DNA of 64,000 nucleotides, taken from Typhlomys cinereus. Its lineage: Eukaryota; Chordata; Mammalia; Rodentia; Platacanthomyidae. The notes beneath the pieces were generated by a model. That model saw nothing but the letters and a program-made list of their open reading frames with translations. It ran no database searches and was not told the origin of the DNA. This document shows positions 1-12,112 of the stretch, in pieces. The DNA lies in assembly GCA_023101885.1 (NCBI GenBank), contig JALPQD010000624.1, positions 186,001 to 250,000 on the forward strand, read 5' to 3'. The stretch's first letter is position 1, and each line of letters opens with the position of its first letter. A program made the translations under genes and the position numbers.

Positions 1-99
1 GACCCTCCCAAACATTAATATCAGCTAAGGCTGCAAACGCATGAGCCTGTGGGGGACAGTTCACATTCCAACCATGACACCCACAGTTTATAACAAGCA

Positions 100-206
100 C
101 GTGAGCAGGTTTGGTGGCACACGCTAGTCTCTAATCTGGGGGTGGAACAACAGGATCTCAAGTTCCAGGCCAACCTGGGCTACATACTTGTCTCAAAACA
201 AAACAA
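100..206 (+). mobile_element. B1-like SINE fragment
   Basis: Reads ggtggcacacgctagtctct, then a body with 'ggccaacctgggctacat' and an A-rich end. Diverged and 5'-truncated. Confidence 0.7.
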
Positions 207-1777
207 AGTATAACACACATATGCACACACACAGAGCCCAAATAGATGAAAAGGAAAGTAACACACACTGTCTGTCCCAATCTGTTTTGTACATCATGAT
301 GGAAAGAAGTCTCGGGCTCCTGTGTGTGAGGTCAGAGCACTTTTTCATGTGTGCAGTAGAGGTTGCCAGCACAAGTGCGCGGGACTTCAAAGACAACAGC
401 CTTCGGGATCAGCTACCCTTTCCACTCTTCCTTCTCCAGCAATGTGGCGCTCCTCATGTTCTGCAACTTTATTAGGCAGGAGAAAGAGAGGCTGCCTTTG
501 AGGTCAAGACCCAGTCCTGACCTGAGCATTCCCAAGATGTGGCCTTGGCCTGTCCCCAGAGTGAAAGCCACAGTGAAGAACAGCTGGAGCTGCAGCTTGT
601 CTGTGTGTGTCAAGAGCCGCAGATCCCGACGAGGCTTGTGCCTGAGCGCCTGGCATCTCCGCCCTTCCCTGTGCCTGAGCCCCTGGCCATCTCCGTCCCT
701 CCCCGCTGTAGCCAGAGCAACACCTCCACTCTGCAGAGGCCGCTGCCTCCTCTTCCCGCGTCCGTCAAGCCTCTCACCACAGGGCAAGCTGCATCCTGAC
801 TTCTTGCCCTGACTTCTGTATGTCATGCGGTTCCACCAACTGGTGCATTGGGACAGGAAGTTGAATACGTGGGTTCACAAAGCCTGCCTGGTCCGATGAA
901 TGAGACAATTCAGGAATTCTAACAAGATGCTGGAGACTTCGACAAGCTGACTTGTCCTCTGTTAGGATGTCCCCTCATTCTGTGCAGACGGAAACTGGTT
1001 CCTGTCACCCCTCACCGTAGGTGCCTGGGGTGAGGGATAAGCTGGCCCTGAGCCAGGGTGCTGGGGAAAGATCTCATCTTAGAGACAAGGACAAGTGTGA
1101 TTGCTTGAAGCGTCCAGGGCTCAGGAAGGGCTGAGGAAAGGTTGGGGGTTGGTGCTTGGTTCCTAGCCATGGGTTGGGGGACAAAGTCTTGAAGTCTACT
1201 ACTCCAGATCCTGTTTAACACAAGTGCACATGTGCGCACACAACTAGGACTTGCTGGAGGCCTCACTGAGAAGGCCTGTCTTTTACTCCATCACAGGAAG
1301 GGAGGTGGGGGAGTTGGTTGATCACTTCCTCTGGGGAAGGAGAGTAAAGACCAGAATGAAAGGACAGCAACAGCTTGGATGGGTCATGGGGACCCAGTTA
1401 CTGTACAGGCAGGGTGTCTCCCATTCACTTTCAGCCTTTACCAGCTGCCTTAGACTTCCGACGCCTTGGCTGATGAAAGATGACATCTAGTCATCCGAGC
1501 CAAATTCTGACCATAGAGTGAGCTGCAACACTAAGACCGAATGATGTGCGACCCATGAACTCAAACCTTGACAAAGAGACAGATGTTGGGACCAGAGAGT
1601 ATCCTAGATACATAAAAAGGACACCACATGGAATAGAGACAGTGCTTGTGACATTTTGTCCACCTAGATTAATTCCCATTAGAATTAATAGAAATGTCCA
1701 AAATCTTCCTTCATGGATGGTTTAGGAGAAACACTAATTAATTTCATTCAGATGCATGTGCTGTATGCACTTACACT
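207..1777. other. Intergenic, no supported gene
   Basis: Several short open frames occur on both strands, but none has a recognisable domain or convincing splice structure. No repeat was confidently recognised. Confidence 0.6.
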
Positions 1778-1925
1778 AGTTACTCTTCTCTGTTGCTATG
1801 AGGCACCACTGAGGTGCAGACAACTTAAAGTAAAGGGAAAAAGGGGCGATTTATTCAGTTTATGGTTTCAAAGGGGAGAACAGTCCATTATGGTGGGAAA
1901 GGCATGGCTGGTGGCAGAAGCTATG
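1778..1925 (-). mobile_element. LTR fragment (MaLR-like), antisense
   Basis: Resembles the start of the reversed LTRs at 46592 and 48213 (tgttgctgtgag...caacttaa...ggagatttattca). It abuts the next MaLR element. Confidence 0.55.
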
Positions 1926-2282
1926 TGTCATGGTTTGAAATGTGTCCCCCATAGTCTCATGTATTTAGCAAGGTCATGGTACCTTGAGAGGTGGAGCCTT
2001 GCTGGAGGAAGGCAGTCACAAGGGGTGGGCCTTGAGATGGATTAGTTCCACCCTATCTCCAGGAGAAGTCAGCCTTTGCTGCAAGCAGTCTGCAGCTCTC
2101 AGCTTCCAAGATATCTGCAGTGACTTAGCTTCCTCCAGCTTTGGCCAGCCAGCCATGCCGCCTCTGCTTTGAGAGACTGTACCTTCCCTCTGGAACTGTA
2201 AACTGAATAAACCTCCCTTTCTCCCTTAAGTTGCTTGACTTTGGGTGCTCTCTCACAGCAATAGTCAAGAGTAACCATTACA
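1926..2282 (+). mobile_element. MaLR-type 5' LTR
   Basis: Begins TGTCATGGTTTGAAATGTGT and ends ACCATTACA, with a polyadenylation signal (aataaa) about 75 bp before the end. This is the usual layout of ERVL-MaLR LTRs. Confidence 0.8.
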
Positions 2283-3716
2283 GAAATTGGTACTGGGAGT
2301 GGGGTATTGTTGTGAGATTAAGAATAGCTGGTACCACAAGGTGAAGTTGTTTGTGAAGCTGAGAGAAGTTGGTACCCAGCGGTATGGCCAATGCTGTGAT
2401 TTGGCTAGTGTGCCTTTGGAACTGTTTGTTGGGAGAAATATGGAGAACTTTGGAACTTTGTGCTGGGAAAGTCTTTGCATCTTGGCAAGGGGGCCAAATG
2501 GGCCTTTCTCGTGAGAGCTCAGAGGAGAGCAATGCTGTGAGAGATGCAAGCAGTGGAAGCCCAGCTTGTGATGGTCCAGAGGGGAGCAGAGACTGTGTTT
2601 ACAACTGGAAGAGTGACACATGGAGCTATGTGTTGACCGAAAGTTTAGTGAAGTTTTGCCCTGGTCCTGAAAGCTTGCCTGAAGTTAAGCTGGAGTGCTT
2701 GACGGAGGAAATTTCAAAGCAATGTAGTCTTGACAATGTGATATGTCTACAAAAAGCTGTCTTCAGAGTTATGAAAAAGAGCAAAGAATCAGGCAGGAAG
2801 AAGCAAAAACTGTAAGATTTGATGATGAAAAATACAATGCCAAACTTAAAGAGCTGAACCAGGAAGAAGCAGAGAAAAAAATGGCTGTTAGAGATTAGCT
2901 CCCTTGGCCCTAGCTTGAGGGCAAGATCCTCAGAGAAGGCTCCCACCCATAAGAATGCAAATCCTTTTAGAAGAAATGAGCTAAAGGATGGAGTTCCAAA
3001 GCAAGGATCCACTTCTACAAAACAACTGTCCAGGTGTGAAAGAGCTTTTCCCCAGGGTCAGCATAGAGAAGAGGAATCAGCTGTGATTCAAGGGGGTCAG
3101 TGTTGACAAAGTCATCCGCGTGGTTCTGATTTTAGAGGCATCAAAGATGCAAGAGGGAGGAAATAGTGGAGTCCTCCTTCAAGATTTCAAAAAATGGTGG
3201 AAGCCAGGCAGCATGTGGCAGAAAATCTGCAGTTTAGATGCCCAAGAAGGGCAGTTTGTGCTATAGAGTTAAAGCCTGGTTTGCCATTGAGAAGTAAAGA
3301 TGTTAGAGATTCCAGAGACAACATGGGACACCTGCTGAAGAGAGCCGTATCCCTGGGAGGAGTCAGCTCAAGAGAGCAACGTATTCAATGGGCAGCTGCA
3401 TTGGAGGAGTGGAACGAGGCTCATCTGTTGGACTTGGAGCTACAAGATTTGGAGTTTGTCCTGCTGGTTTTCAGTCTTGTTATGGACCCATCTTTCCTGG
3501 ATATGTCCGCATTCCTTCCTTTTGGAATGGGAATGTTTATTTTGTGCCATTGTATGTTGGAAGTATGTAACTTGCATTTTGATTTTACAGGAGGCTTTGG
3601 ACTTTGGACTTTTGGACTGTTGGAACTATTGTTATAGTCTATGAAGACTTTTAAAGTTGGACTGAGTATAGTTTGCATAATGAGATGGCAATGAGCCTGG
3701 GGGGCCAGGGGTGGAG
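2283..3716 (+). mobile_element. MaLR-type internal region
   Basis: Starts right after the LTR with gaaattggtactgggagtgg, typical of MaLR internal sequence, and ends in a purine-rich tract before the second LTR. An open stretch at 2369-2815 is a relic with no recognised retroviral domain; MaLR elements are non-autonomous. Confidence 0.75.
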
Positions 3717-3808
3717 TGTCATGGTTTGAAATGTCTCATGTATTTGGCAAGGTCACAGTACCTTGAGAGGTGGAGCCTTGCTGGAGGAAGGCAGTCACAA
3801 GGGGTGGG
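3717..3808 (+). mobile_element. MaLR-type 3' LTR, truncated
   Basis: Repeats the first part of the 5' LTR (TGTCATGGTTTGAAATG..., ...gaggaaggcagtcacaaggg) with a small internal deletion, then homology stops. Confidence 0.75.
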
Positions 3809-4987
3809 TGCACAGGTCTTAGAGCTGCAGGGAGACGAACCATTCAGACGTTTGTACAGAGCACCCGTAGCTGTCAGTCTTCCTGCCACATACCTGTGGG
3901 CCTGAGCTCCAGCATGCCCTGGATTCTCCTGAGCGTTCATGCGACAGTTCCCAGCCCAGCGTGGACTCCTGGATCCTGCCTGGCAGCCCCAGGCCTCGGA
4001 GTGAGGAAGTCTGGCCTTGCCGCTGCATCCCTCGTGAGCTCACTGTGGCTCATCCAGTGCTAGGTATGGTAGCCCAGTGTCCTGCCCCTCTGCCTCCACC
4101 ATGCATGCCTGGATAGTAGCCCCTGTTGAAGCCCAGACCATGCCTGTGTTCATAGCTGTTGGCAGATGGGGCTGAGGCTGCCTCTCTATGCACCCTCTTT
4201 ACCCAAATCTTCCTACAGTCTAGTGTCACAGTAATGTTTGAAAAAGAACTCAGTCTTGCAGCTTTCCTGCTGAGATCTCCCATTCTACCGGGAAGACAAG
4301 GTAAGGCCCACATTGACTTGCGCCTCCTCCAGTCTCATCTCCACTCATTTCCCTCTTTACAGTTCAGCTATCTGTAACTTTTTTGCTTAACCTCAAATAT
4401 GCTGAACTTCTTGCCCCAGGGCACTTGTGCTAGCTCTGTGTGGCGCGCTCTTCCTCTGGAACATCCCGTACTTGACCCCCTGCTTGGACGTCAGAACATG
4501 GCGTATTGCAATGGCTTCCCTCTACCACCCACAGTCTCTCCGCTTGCTGTCACTAGCACACAGTGCCACCTGCAGCTCTCAAGGTTATGATCTACTTGTT
4601 TGCAGAATGTCTCCTCTGACCAGAGCGTCACCTCCAAAAGGCCAGGACCTGGCGCACCCCATTCCTGGGGGCGTCTCTAAGAACTCAGTGCCGGGCGCTA
4701 ATGACTATTTAGCGAATGATGCTTACTTCGAACAAACAAGGAGGACCTCCGAGGTGGCCCCGGCATCTGGGAGTGTCGGCTCATCTGGAGGCGCATCAGT
4801 CGCCAGACCTTGGTTGAGACAGTGGGCCGTGCTTTCAATCTCAGTCTCCCTCTGGCTTGGATCTGCCTCTCTTCTGTTTTCCTTTGATTCCTTTCTCATT
4901 CCATCTGCTGTTTTCGCTTCATTTTTACAATGCTTTTGCATAGATTAAAAGTCGGCATTGCTTTATTTGTTGTTTAAAAAGCTACTA
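3809..4987. other. Intergenic, no supported gene
   Basis: Repeat-poor, moderately GC-rich. An open frame at 4427-4948 (173 aa, plus) has no recognisable domain and low-complexity composition. Nothing else seen. Confidence 0.5.
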
Positions 4988-5290
4988 GAGGCTCAGGCGA
5001 TGGCTCAGTGGTTAAAACACTTGCTGAACCAGCAAGAGAAGCAGAGTTCAGATCCCACATAAAATACCTGGAACTCTAGTCTTGGACAGCAGTGACGGGG
5101 GATCCTTAGAATAAGTGACTGAGGAGACTGGTCCCATTGGTGAGTTCTGTGTGTGCTTGAAAGACTCTGCCTGAAAGGATAAGGTTGAAGAGTGATTGAG
5201 TGTGATTCCCAATGCAACCTTGACCTTCCACCCATATGTGCACATGTGCACATACACACCCGTGCAAATACGTATATACGTGTATTTCCC
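4988..5290 (+). mobile_element. B2-superfamily-like SINE
   Basis: Head 'gatggctcagtggttaaaac', A-box/B-box-like 'gttcagatccc', later 'gattgagtgtgattcccaat' and a CA-rich end; same family as those at 12113 and 14871. Confidence 0.75.
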
Positions 5291-5359
5291 ATACCTACAC
5301 ATATACTTGAAAATGAAGAAAAGAAAACGAATTTGGTATGCCACAGAGGCCTAACCCCC

Positions 5360-5528
5360 CACAAAAATAGACAAGCCAGAGGGAACCCTAGGGTACATAG
5401 AAGTGGCCAGGCAGGAGGGTAGGAAGGACTGGAATGGATTGAGGAAGGGTTAGAAAGGGGAATGGGAGGGGGGGTGGAGGGAAGCAGGGATAAGTATTCA
5501 ATATTATTGTAAAAAAAAAAAAAAGAAC
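5360..5528 (+). mobile_element. L1 3' end with poly(A)
   Basis: Purine-rich G tract, then 'ataagtattcaatattattgt' and an A-run. Typical of rodent L1 3' UTR ends. Confidence 0.5.
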
Positions 5529-5593
5529 GAAAAGCTTCTGGATCCTGAGTTGCTTTCTAACACGTGAGAGCAGTCTCCTTAGTCACCATCAAA

Positions 5594-5680
5594 AGCTGGA
5601 CTGGGAATGTACTTCAGCGATAGAGCACAAGCTGTTCACGGGCAAGGGCCTGGGTCTACTGCTTACACCACAAAAACCAC
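5594..5680 (+). mobile_element. ID-like SINE fragment
   Basis: tRNA-related head 'actgggaatgtacttcagcg' followed by 'atagagcacaagctgttcac' and 'gggcctgggtct'. Confidence 0.6.
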
Positions 5681-6296
5681 ACAAACAGGACTGTTCTTTG
5701 GGGATATTTCTGAGCCTCAACAGTCACTGGTTAAAGCCATTTCCCATTAAAAAGAAACACCTGGAAAAGGCTACAACTGGTTGTATAAACTCACTGTATA
5801 AACAGTCTCTCCGGAGAAGACTAGTTGACACCTGCATGCTTAACCAATTCTCTTTTGCATCTGTTTATCTGCAATAGTATGAACTTCATGGAACTGCTTT
5901 CCACAGCAGCAGACCCTACAGTCACCACCATCGATGGGATTCTCTGATAAACAAAAGAGCATTTTTCTCAGAACTGAAAAATGCCAACTTGTTGAGCATT
6001 TCCTTTTTCTACAAATCTATCGCTGGTTTTGGTACTGTTCAGCTATAATAAACACCATATTATATTCTTACAAATGTTCTTCAGACAATTGAATCCCAAA
6101 TGTAAATTGAATACCAGAGAGCGTTCTCTCTTATTCTTCTCTTTATATGTGTGACAAAAGCTAATTGGTTAGAAAAAAATATTTCATGTTGTTCTATTTC
6201 AATGAAATTCACAAAAGTCAGATCATTTGGAAGAGGATGCTGGCTTAAGCTGTTCTAATTAGAGAATTTACAGCATTAAAAAAAAATACTAGGTAG

Positions 6297-6475
6297 GACT
6301 GGGGAAATGCTTAGTGGGTAAAGCATTTTCCATGCAAGCTTGAGGACCCGAGTTCAAATCACCAGAACCTGGCCGGGCATGGTAGTACATTTTGCTCCTG
6401 AGGCATGATCAGGGGTATCCCCAGAAGGTCATGGGTCAGCCCGCTGGGCGTGTGAAATTGAACAACAGAGACAGC
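6297..6475 (+). mobile_element. B2-superfamily-like SINE, diverged
   Basis: 'actggggaaatgcttagtgg', 'gacccgagttcaaatcacca' and 'gggcatggtagtaca' match the diverged family. Confidence 0.65.
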
Positions 6476-6497
6476 ACTTCAAATAAGAACATGCATA

Positions 6498-6730
6498 GGG
6501 CTGGATGACTCAGGGGTTAAAGCCTTTGCCTCATAAGCAAAAGGATCTGAATTCAGAGCCTCAGATCCCATGTAAAAATGTTGGGCAGATATGGCAGTAG
6601 CCTGCAAGTCCCGCCTTGGAAGGCAGAGCCTGGGAAACCCCAGAGCAAAGAAATAAGAAAGAAGAACAATCCAGAATGATCACCAATGTTACCCTTGGTT
6701 GTCCACAGGCACACTCAAGGGCACTGGGTA

Positions 6731-6735
<5 letters not shown>
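6498..6735 (+). mobile_element. B2-superfamily-like SINE
   Basis: 'gggctggatgactcaggggt', 'ggcagagcctgggaa', 'atccagaatgatcaccaatg' and 'ccacaggcacactcaagg', followed by a CA microsatellite grown from the tail. Confidence 0.8.
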
Positions 6736-6775
<40 letters not shown>

Positions 6776-6800
6776 ACACACACACAAACACACATACACA
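6736..6800 (+). repeat. (CA)n microsatellite
   Basis: Nearly perfect CA dinucleotides to 6773, then imperfect ACACA. It creates artefactual His/Thr-rich and Val/Cys-rich open frames. Confidence 0.95.
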
Positions 6801-7289
6801 AGATACAAACAACAAACAAAACACTAGGCAGTGAGCACGTTAGGGGCCCAGCGCCTGTTGCTCCTGCCTTTGTTCCTGAGGACCTGCAGCCCTCTGTTCC
6901 CTCGGCTGAAAAACAGCCAGGTGCTTCACACAGCTACTTAACAGGGGCACATAGAGCCCGTAGAGCCCGCGTCTGACAAAGACGGGCCGGGCTGTTCCTA
7001 TCCGGTGATGACAGAATGCGAGCTGCTATCTTTGAATAAACCTGAGCTGCTACCCAAGGGTTTCCAGGAAGAAATCCTGCTCAGGCTTCTTCAAACAACC
7101 TGTGAGTCACCTATAATTGGCTTCGTCATCACACAACAGCACTTACTCTGCTAAAATCCTTTTGAGAGTGATTCCCTAGTCAAACCTAACATCCTCTGTG
7201 CCTTCTTGTCTGTCCTCTGAGTTTTCTTAGTAACTCTTTTCATTGGAAGAATGCCTCTGTTGAGCCTAAGCACGAACATTTGCCCACTT

Positions 7290-7556
7290 AAACAAATTAT
7301 TTATTTTGTGTGTGTGTGTGTATGCATCAGAGGGCACTGCGTGTCCAGCAAAGGACCAAGGGTAACTTCGGGAATCATCCTGGATTGCTTCTACCTCTTT
7401 TTTGCTTCCTCTAGGATTTCCTAGGCTCTGGCCACAGACCAGAAGTACAGACTCTCACTGTTTCTGCTTAGTGTTTTGAAGTGGAACCTTGGGATCTAAA
7501 CTCAGGACCTTCTGCTTGCAAGGCAGTCTTATCCCCTGAGCCATCTCTCCAGCCCT
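7290..7556 (-). mobile_element. B2-superfamily-like SINE
   Basis: Reverse orientation: TG-rich tail on the left, 'gggatctaaactcaggacct' and 'gagccatctctccagccc' on the right. Confidence 0.8.
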
Positions 7557-7799
7557 TTGCCCAACCTTTTAAATGGGCGGGTTCTAAAAGAACAAAGTTA
7601 CTTTGCCTAAAAACAATGGAGCAATACACAGTCCGTCCACCACGAAGGACACACCGTTGTGAGCAGTGGTACATCCAGTTCGGTGTCAGCAGCCTCTTCT
7701 CCTGTACCCCCCTGGCCTTCCCTTCCCTGTTACATTAATTCAGTCTGGGAGCACAGCCTGAATTTGTCACAGGGGCAGGCAGCTTTCAGTTTGTTTCCC

Positions 7800-8700
7800 T
7801 ACTTTATTTATTTAGCGAGTCCCAGGGTTTTGTCTTGAAGCTCAGCTAGGCATCTCATTATCTGAGTGACTCACTTCTTGGCTCCAGAGGCCTGACAGCC
7901 GTTGGAAGATCACAATTCACCAGAGCTTCAGGGACAATGAGCTGACCAAGATGCAGCACGGCTGCTTGGAGCATTCCTGGGGTGTGGAGTCAGAGACCCC
8001 AGGGAAGGCAGCATCTCTTAGCCATCTGGGAGGCCTCTCCTGACTCTCCACTCCAAGCCAGCAGGTCCCTTCCTCAACTATAAGGCCCTCCTGCCCTGCC
8101 GCCCTTTGCCAGCGTTGTCTTTGAAGTGACCAGAGGAACATGAGCCTGGGGAGTCCAGTTCAAATGTAGATAGGGCCTCCCGGGAACTCCATACCAGAAT
8201 GTGGAGGTGCACAGTGATGGGCCCTAGTGCTCGACCTGCAGCAGACCCCCTCTGTGGAAATACAGCATGAACCGTGGGGTGGCCTGAGGGCGGGTGTTCC
8301 CTCCAGAACTCATGAAGAAATGTAACCCCCAGTGAGGTGGTTTTAGGAGGCGAGAAGACCACAAGTGACTTGGACCTCAAGGGGAATGGGAGCCCCGTGA
8401 AAGGGCTCGACACCAGCGACAGATGCCGCTCCGTCCTGTCTCCCATGTGAGGACACCTGGTTCATCCTCCAGAGGACATAGCAGCAAGCCGCCATCTTGG
8501 ACACAGAGAACAGTCTCAGCAGACGCCAAACCTACAGGCCCCTCAAACCTGAACTTCCACACTCCGGAGATATAAGGGTACATGCTGTCATTTAGAAATT
8601 AGCCACTTTGGGCACAAGCATAGACACACGCATGCACACACTAAACAAATGCAATTAGAAGGGCTTCTTAAATTAAAAAAATATCTATCTCGGGTATTGT
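7800..8700. other. Intergenic, no supported gene
   Basis: Overlapping frames on the minus strand (7917-8583) lack domains. Repeat-poor; nothing recognised. Confidence 0.5.
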
Positions 8701-9429
8701 TATAGCAGCTTAAACACACTAGAACCATCTTCCATAGAAATAAGTATAAGTGTACAGTGACAATACAATCCATTCAGAGAGAACAAATTTAGGTAGGAAT
8801 GAGAGCGATTCCTAATCATCCTAATTGGCTTAGCAATTAGCTTTACCATCCTGGAGAATGTTCTAGAAGGGAGGATAGTGAACTCAGCTGTTAAAAATGC
8901 TGCTCTAAGGCAAGAATTCCCCTTGCCTGAATCTAACAGTAATGTCTGCAAGTGTTTCTTTGTTTTTCTCATTGGGGGAGTAGCTCCTAACTCTAAATCA
9001 TGTAGACTGTGTTGGACTGGTCAGGGAGAGTGAATTATCTAAGCACATGGTGACTTCTCTACATTGTAGCCACGTTAGTGAGTATGGAGCTAGTAATTCT
9101 GAAGAGCCGACCTAGAGGAAGACGCCCCAGCCAAGTCTCGGATGAGGCAGGGCTATTGGTCTGTTGTATTTTTATCAGAATGCATGGTGTGCGTGGGTGT
9201 CTTCTCATGGCACTATCAGGTCTTATATTTTCTTTTTTATTTTTGAGGTTTTCATCACTAAAAATACATGTTGAAACGTGAAAAAAAAAAAGAAAAAAAA
9301 TACATGTTGAAAAAAGTCAGTTTTCCATCTCATTTTTGGGCCCTCAAAATGAAGACAAGTTCCTGCAGACCCATTCCTGTGCCTGCCCCCATCACATATG
9401 CTTAAAATTTTCAAGACATTTTTGGGTTT

Positions 9430-9813
9430 TACCTTTTTCCATTTGCATGTATGTGCACGTGGGGGAGTCTGTTTGTACAAATGTTTGCATGAGGAGGGGC
9501 ACGTGTGTGTGCACATACACCTGTGTGTAGAGTCCCAAGGCTGCTGTCAGAAATTAACCTCAACAGCTTCTTCTACCTTAGATCTTTGATCGAATCCAGA
9601 GCTTGCCAATAGGGCTAGCTGGCTAGTCAGCTTGCTCTGCCCAATCGCCACCTTTCAAGGCTAGAATTAGAGATGAGCTTCCATCTAGCATATTAAGGAC
9701 TGCTTAGAATGGTATATGCCACTTAGCATATTAGGTGGGCTCTGGGGATCTGAACTCCAGTACTCTTGTTTGCATAACCATCACCTTAACCACTGAGCCA
9801 CCTCCTCAGCCCT
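9430..9813 (-). mobile_element. B2-superfamily-like SINE, disrupted
   Basis: Tail-like 'gtgtgtgcacatacacctgt' near 9500 and head 'gagccacctcctcagccc' near 9800 in reverse order; the middle is diverged or interrupted. Confidence 0.55.
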
Positions 9814-9940
9814 TTCTTTCTGAGCCATGTATTCCTGGCCATCCACTATGTAGTCAACATGATTCTAACTCTTGTTCCTCCTGCCTCTACCTTCTGAGTG
9901 CCGGTTTCCATGGGTGTGTCACCATGGAAACTGGTGTGCT
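9814..9940 (-). mobile_element. B1-like SINE fragment
   Basis: 'cctcctgcctctaccttctg' followed by 'agtgccggtttcca' is the reverse of a B1-type core. Confidence 0.5.
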
Positions 9941-9944
9941 GCTA

Positions 9945-10006
9945 GGAATTGAACCCAGGAATCCAAGCGTGGGTTCTTTACCAACTGAGATACAATTCCA
10001 GTCCCT
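9945..10006 (-). mobile_element. ID-like SINE fragment
   Basis: 'aattgaacccaggaatccaa' then 'accaactgagatacaattcc' is an inverted tRNA-like head. Confidence 0.55.
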
Positions 10007-10465
10007 CTGATTTGTTTTTAATGATTTCTAAAATTCTCAGAGTAGATACCCTGGGTTCAAAGGCCACGGAAGTTTCCAAAGTTCCAAGGCAAAACACCAT
10101 GTAGGAAGCAAGTTGCTTTGGATTTGTCTGCTTGCTGCAAGCATCCTTTCAGCTAACCACTGAAAACTTCCTTCCAAACTTGGTCCGTTGCTTGTCTGTG
10201 GGGTGTTATGACAAGCCAGAATGGGAATGTTTGAGTTTTCTGTCTCTGTCCCTAAAATACCAACCTGGCGTGCCCTCGTGGAGACTTAGGAAATAAATCC
10301 CAAGGCTCCATGTAGCTGTCCCTAGCTACTTGTCTGCTCTGTGTGCCTGGGCGTGGCTGTCCTTTGTGATGTTTATGCTGGTAACTGGAAAGTTTATTCT
10401 TTGTTAAGAGAATTAAATTGTGCTCCCGAATTAAAGCAGACAAGTAGAAACATGGATTTCTTGGG

Positions 10466-10733
10466 GCTGGAGAGGTGGCTCAGGGGTTGAGCCTCTGCCT
10501 TATAGGCGGAGGGTCCTGAGTTCGGATCCTAGATCCCAGGTACAGACACCAGGTGGAAGCGCGGCGGCCTGTGCTTCTGGTCCTGGTGGGCGGAGCCTGT
10601 GAATCGTGGGGAAGAGTAAAACAAAGAGGAGGTAGAAGCAATCCACGATGATTCCTGAATTCACCCTTGGTTCTACACATACACATATACATACACACAC
10701 GCACAATTGAATAAATAATTAAAAAAAAAAAAA
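10466..10733 (+). mobile_element. Young full-length B2-superfamily SINE with 19-20-bp target duplication
   Basis: Head 'ctggagaggtggctcagg', body 'cttctggtcctggtgggcgg', A-rich tail. Flanks are the direct repeat gaaacatggatttcttggg at 10447-10465 and 10734-10752, without mismatch, so the insertion is recent. Confidence 0.92.
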
Positions 10734-10772
10734 GAAACATGGATTTCTTGGGTGTCCTGGCTTTTTCTTTTC

Positions 10773-10850
10773 TGTTGGTGCTGGAGATTACATTGAGAAC
10801 TTGGCACAAATTAAGAACACGCTCTACCACTGAGTTGTACTCCAGCCCTG
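10773..10850 (-). mobile_element. ID-like SINE fragment
   Basis: 'gtgctggagattacattgag' and 'accactgagttgtactccag' form an inverted ID-type head. Confidence 0.6.
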
Positions 10851-11904
10851 TCCTGTAAGAGGGTAGGATGGAGTAGGATGGATTTGAACCGTGAGTCTCC
10901 ACATTTGGACATGCTCTCTGACCCTCTCACCTTTCGCAGTGCATACTCACTCGCCAGGGGCTTTTTATGTTCCAGGCACCCACTACATTCCATAGGCAAG
11001 TGTGACTCTGGGACAGTCTGCTAGTCCCCTTTGGCCTTGCCTGTCTGCAAACAGGGCAATAAGAAAGCTAACCACTGAAAACATGCCCCTGGCAAGAGTA
11101 GAGTAAGTTTTTCAGCATTAATAGCAGGGACACGACTCCTGTCTGGTCTCTTGTGTGGTCCTGGCGAGGGATATGCATATCCTTATCCTTCTGTGTCCAG
11201 CTACTTACTGCTGCAACAGAGCAGATTCTTTGCCGGGTCTACAGCCTAGATGAATCCAGCAAGTTAACTACCCTCTAGCCAAAGACAGCCATGCATGCTC
11301 CTCTTAAGCCCTGACAGCCATTGGAGAAACAGCACCAAAATTTAACTTTAAAACATGATTTTTGAATATGGATGAATTGTGCTGTGTTCTGGACCCAGAA
11401 AGTTCTAGATGCAGCTGGCACCCAGTCACGCTCCTCCCCCAAATTCTCAGTGCCCTTGGTGCCCACTAGACTTCACAGAGAGGCGCGGACATTTGTTTTC
11501 CTGAGCACTTATGGACAAGTTTCTCCTTGGATTTGCCTCCCTGTAGCTGTGAAGTCTGAGTCAAGGGAGGCCAAATCAGAAGAAGGGGGACAATTCTCCA
11601 CCTTTCACGTGTCCCTCAAAGCTGGAAACAACAGGCTTGTCCGGCCCTAGCTGTGCCTCCAGGCCAGAGAGTGAGAGCGGGCTGGCGCCAGAGGGGGTGC
11701 TGGTAACTCCCGCCTGTGTAAGGTCTGCAGCGTGCAAGAATAAAATGAATGCTCAGAGACAGCAACATAATTTGTCTGCCGACCTTCTGTCTTTGTGAGG
11801 AGAGTTTAAACTAGGAGGAAAAGTGTGTATAAAGAAGCATACTTACTGTAAGTTCTTCTAGTAGATAAAGATATTTAGGCATTATCTAAAACAAACAAAT
11901 CATC

Positions 11905-11990
11905 CAATCAGGGGTAAGGCTCTAGTTTGGTGTTAGAGCACTTGCCTAACATGGGGAAGGTTCTGGGTTCAATATCCAGCCTCCTAAAGA
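11905..11990 (+). mobile_element. ID-like SINE fragment
   Basis: 'ttagagcacttgcctaacat' and 'ttctgggttcaatatccagc' show the tRNA-like A and B boxes. Confidence 0.65.
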
Positions 11991-12112
11991 GTAAAAAACT
12001 CTGTCCCTCTAATTCTATAAGAAGTGTAAGAATTGAAGAAATTGTATTGACAGCCTGAGCTTGGAGTCCCTGAAGCCCACAGAACAGGTAGTGACTGGGC
12101 TCAGAGCAGCAC

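Noticed and set aside
2369..2815. 148-aa plus-strand open frame
   Set aside because: Lies within the MaLR-type internal region, with no recognised domain; treated as a repeat relic.
6561..6976. His/Thr-rich and Cys/Val-rich open frames
   Set aside because: They are translations of the (CA)n microsatellite.
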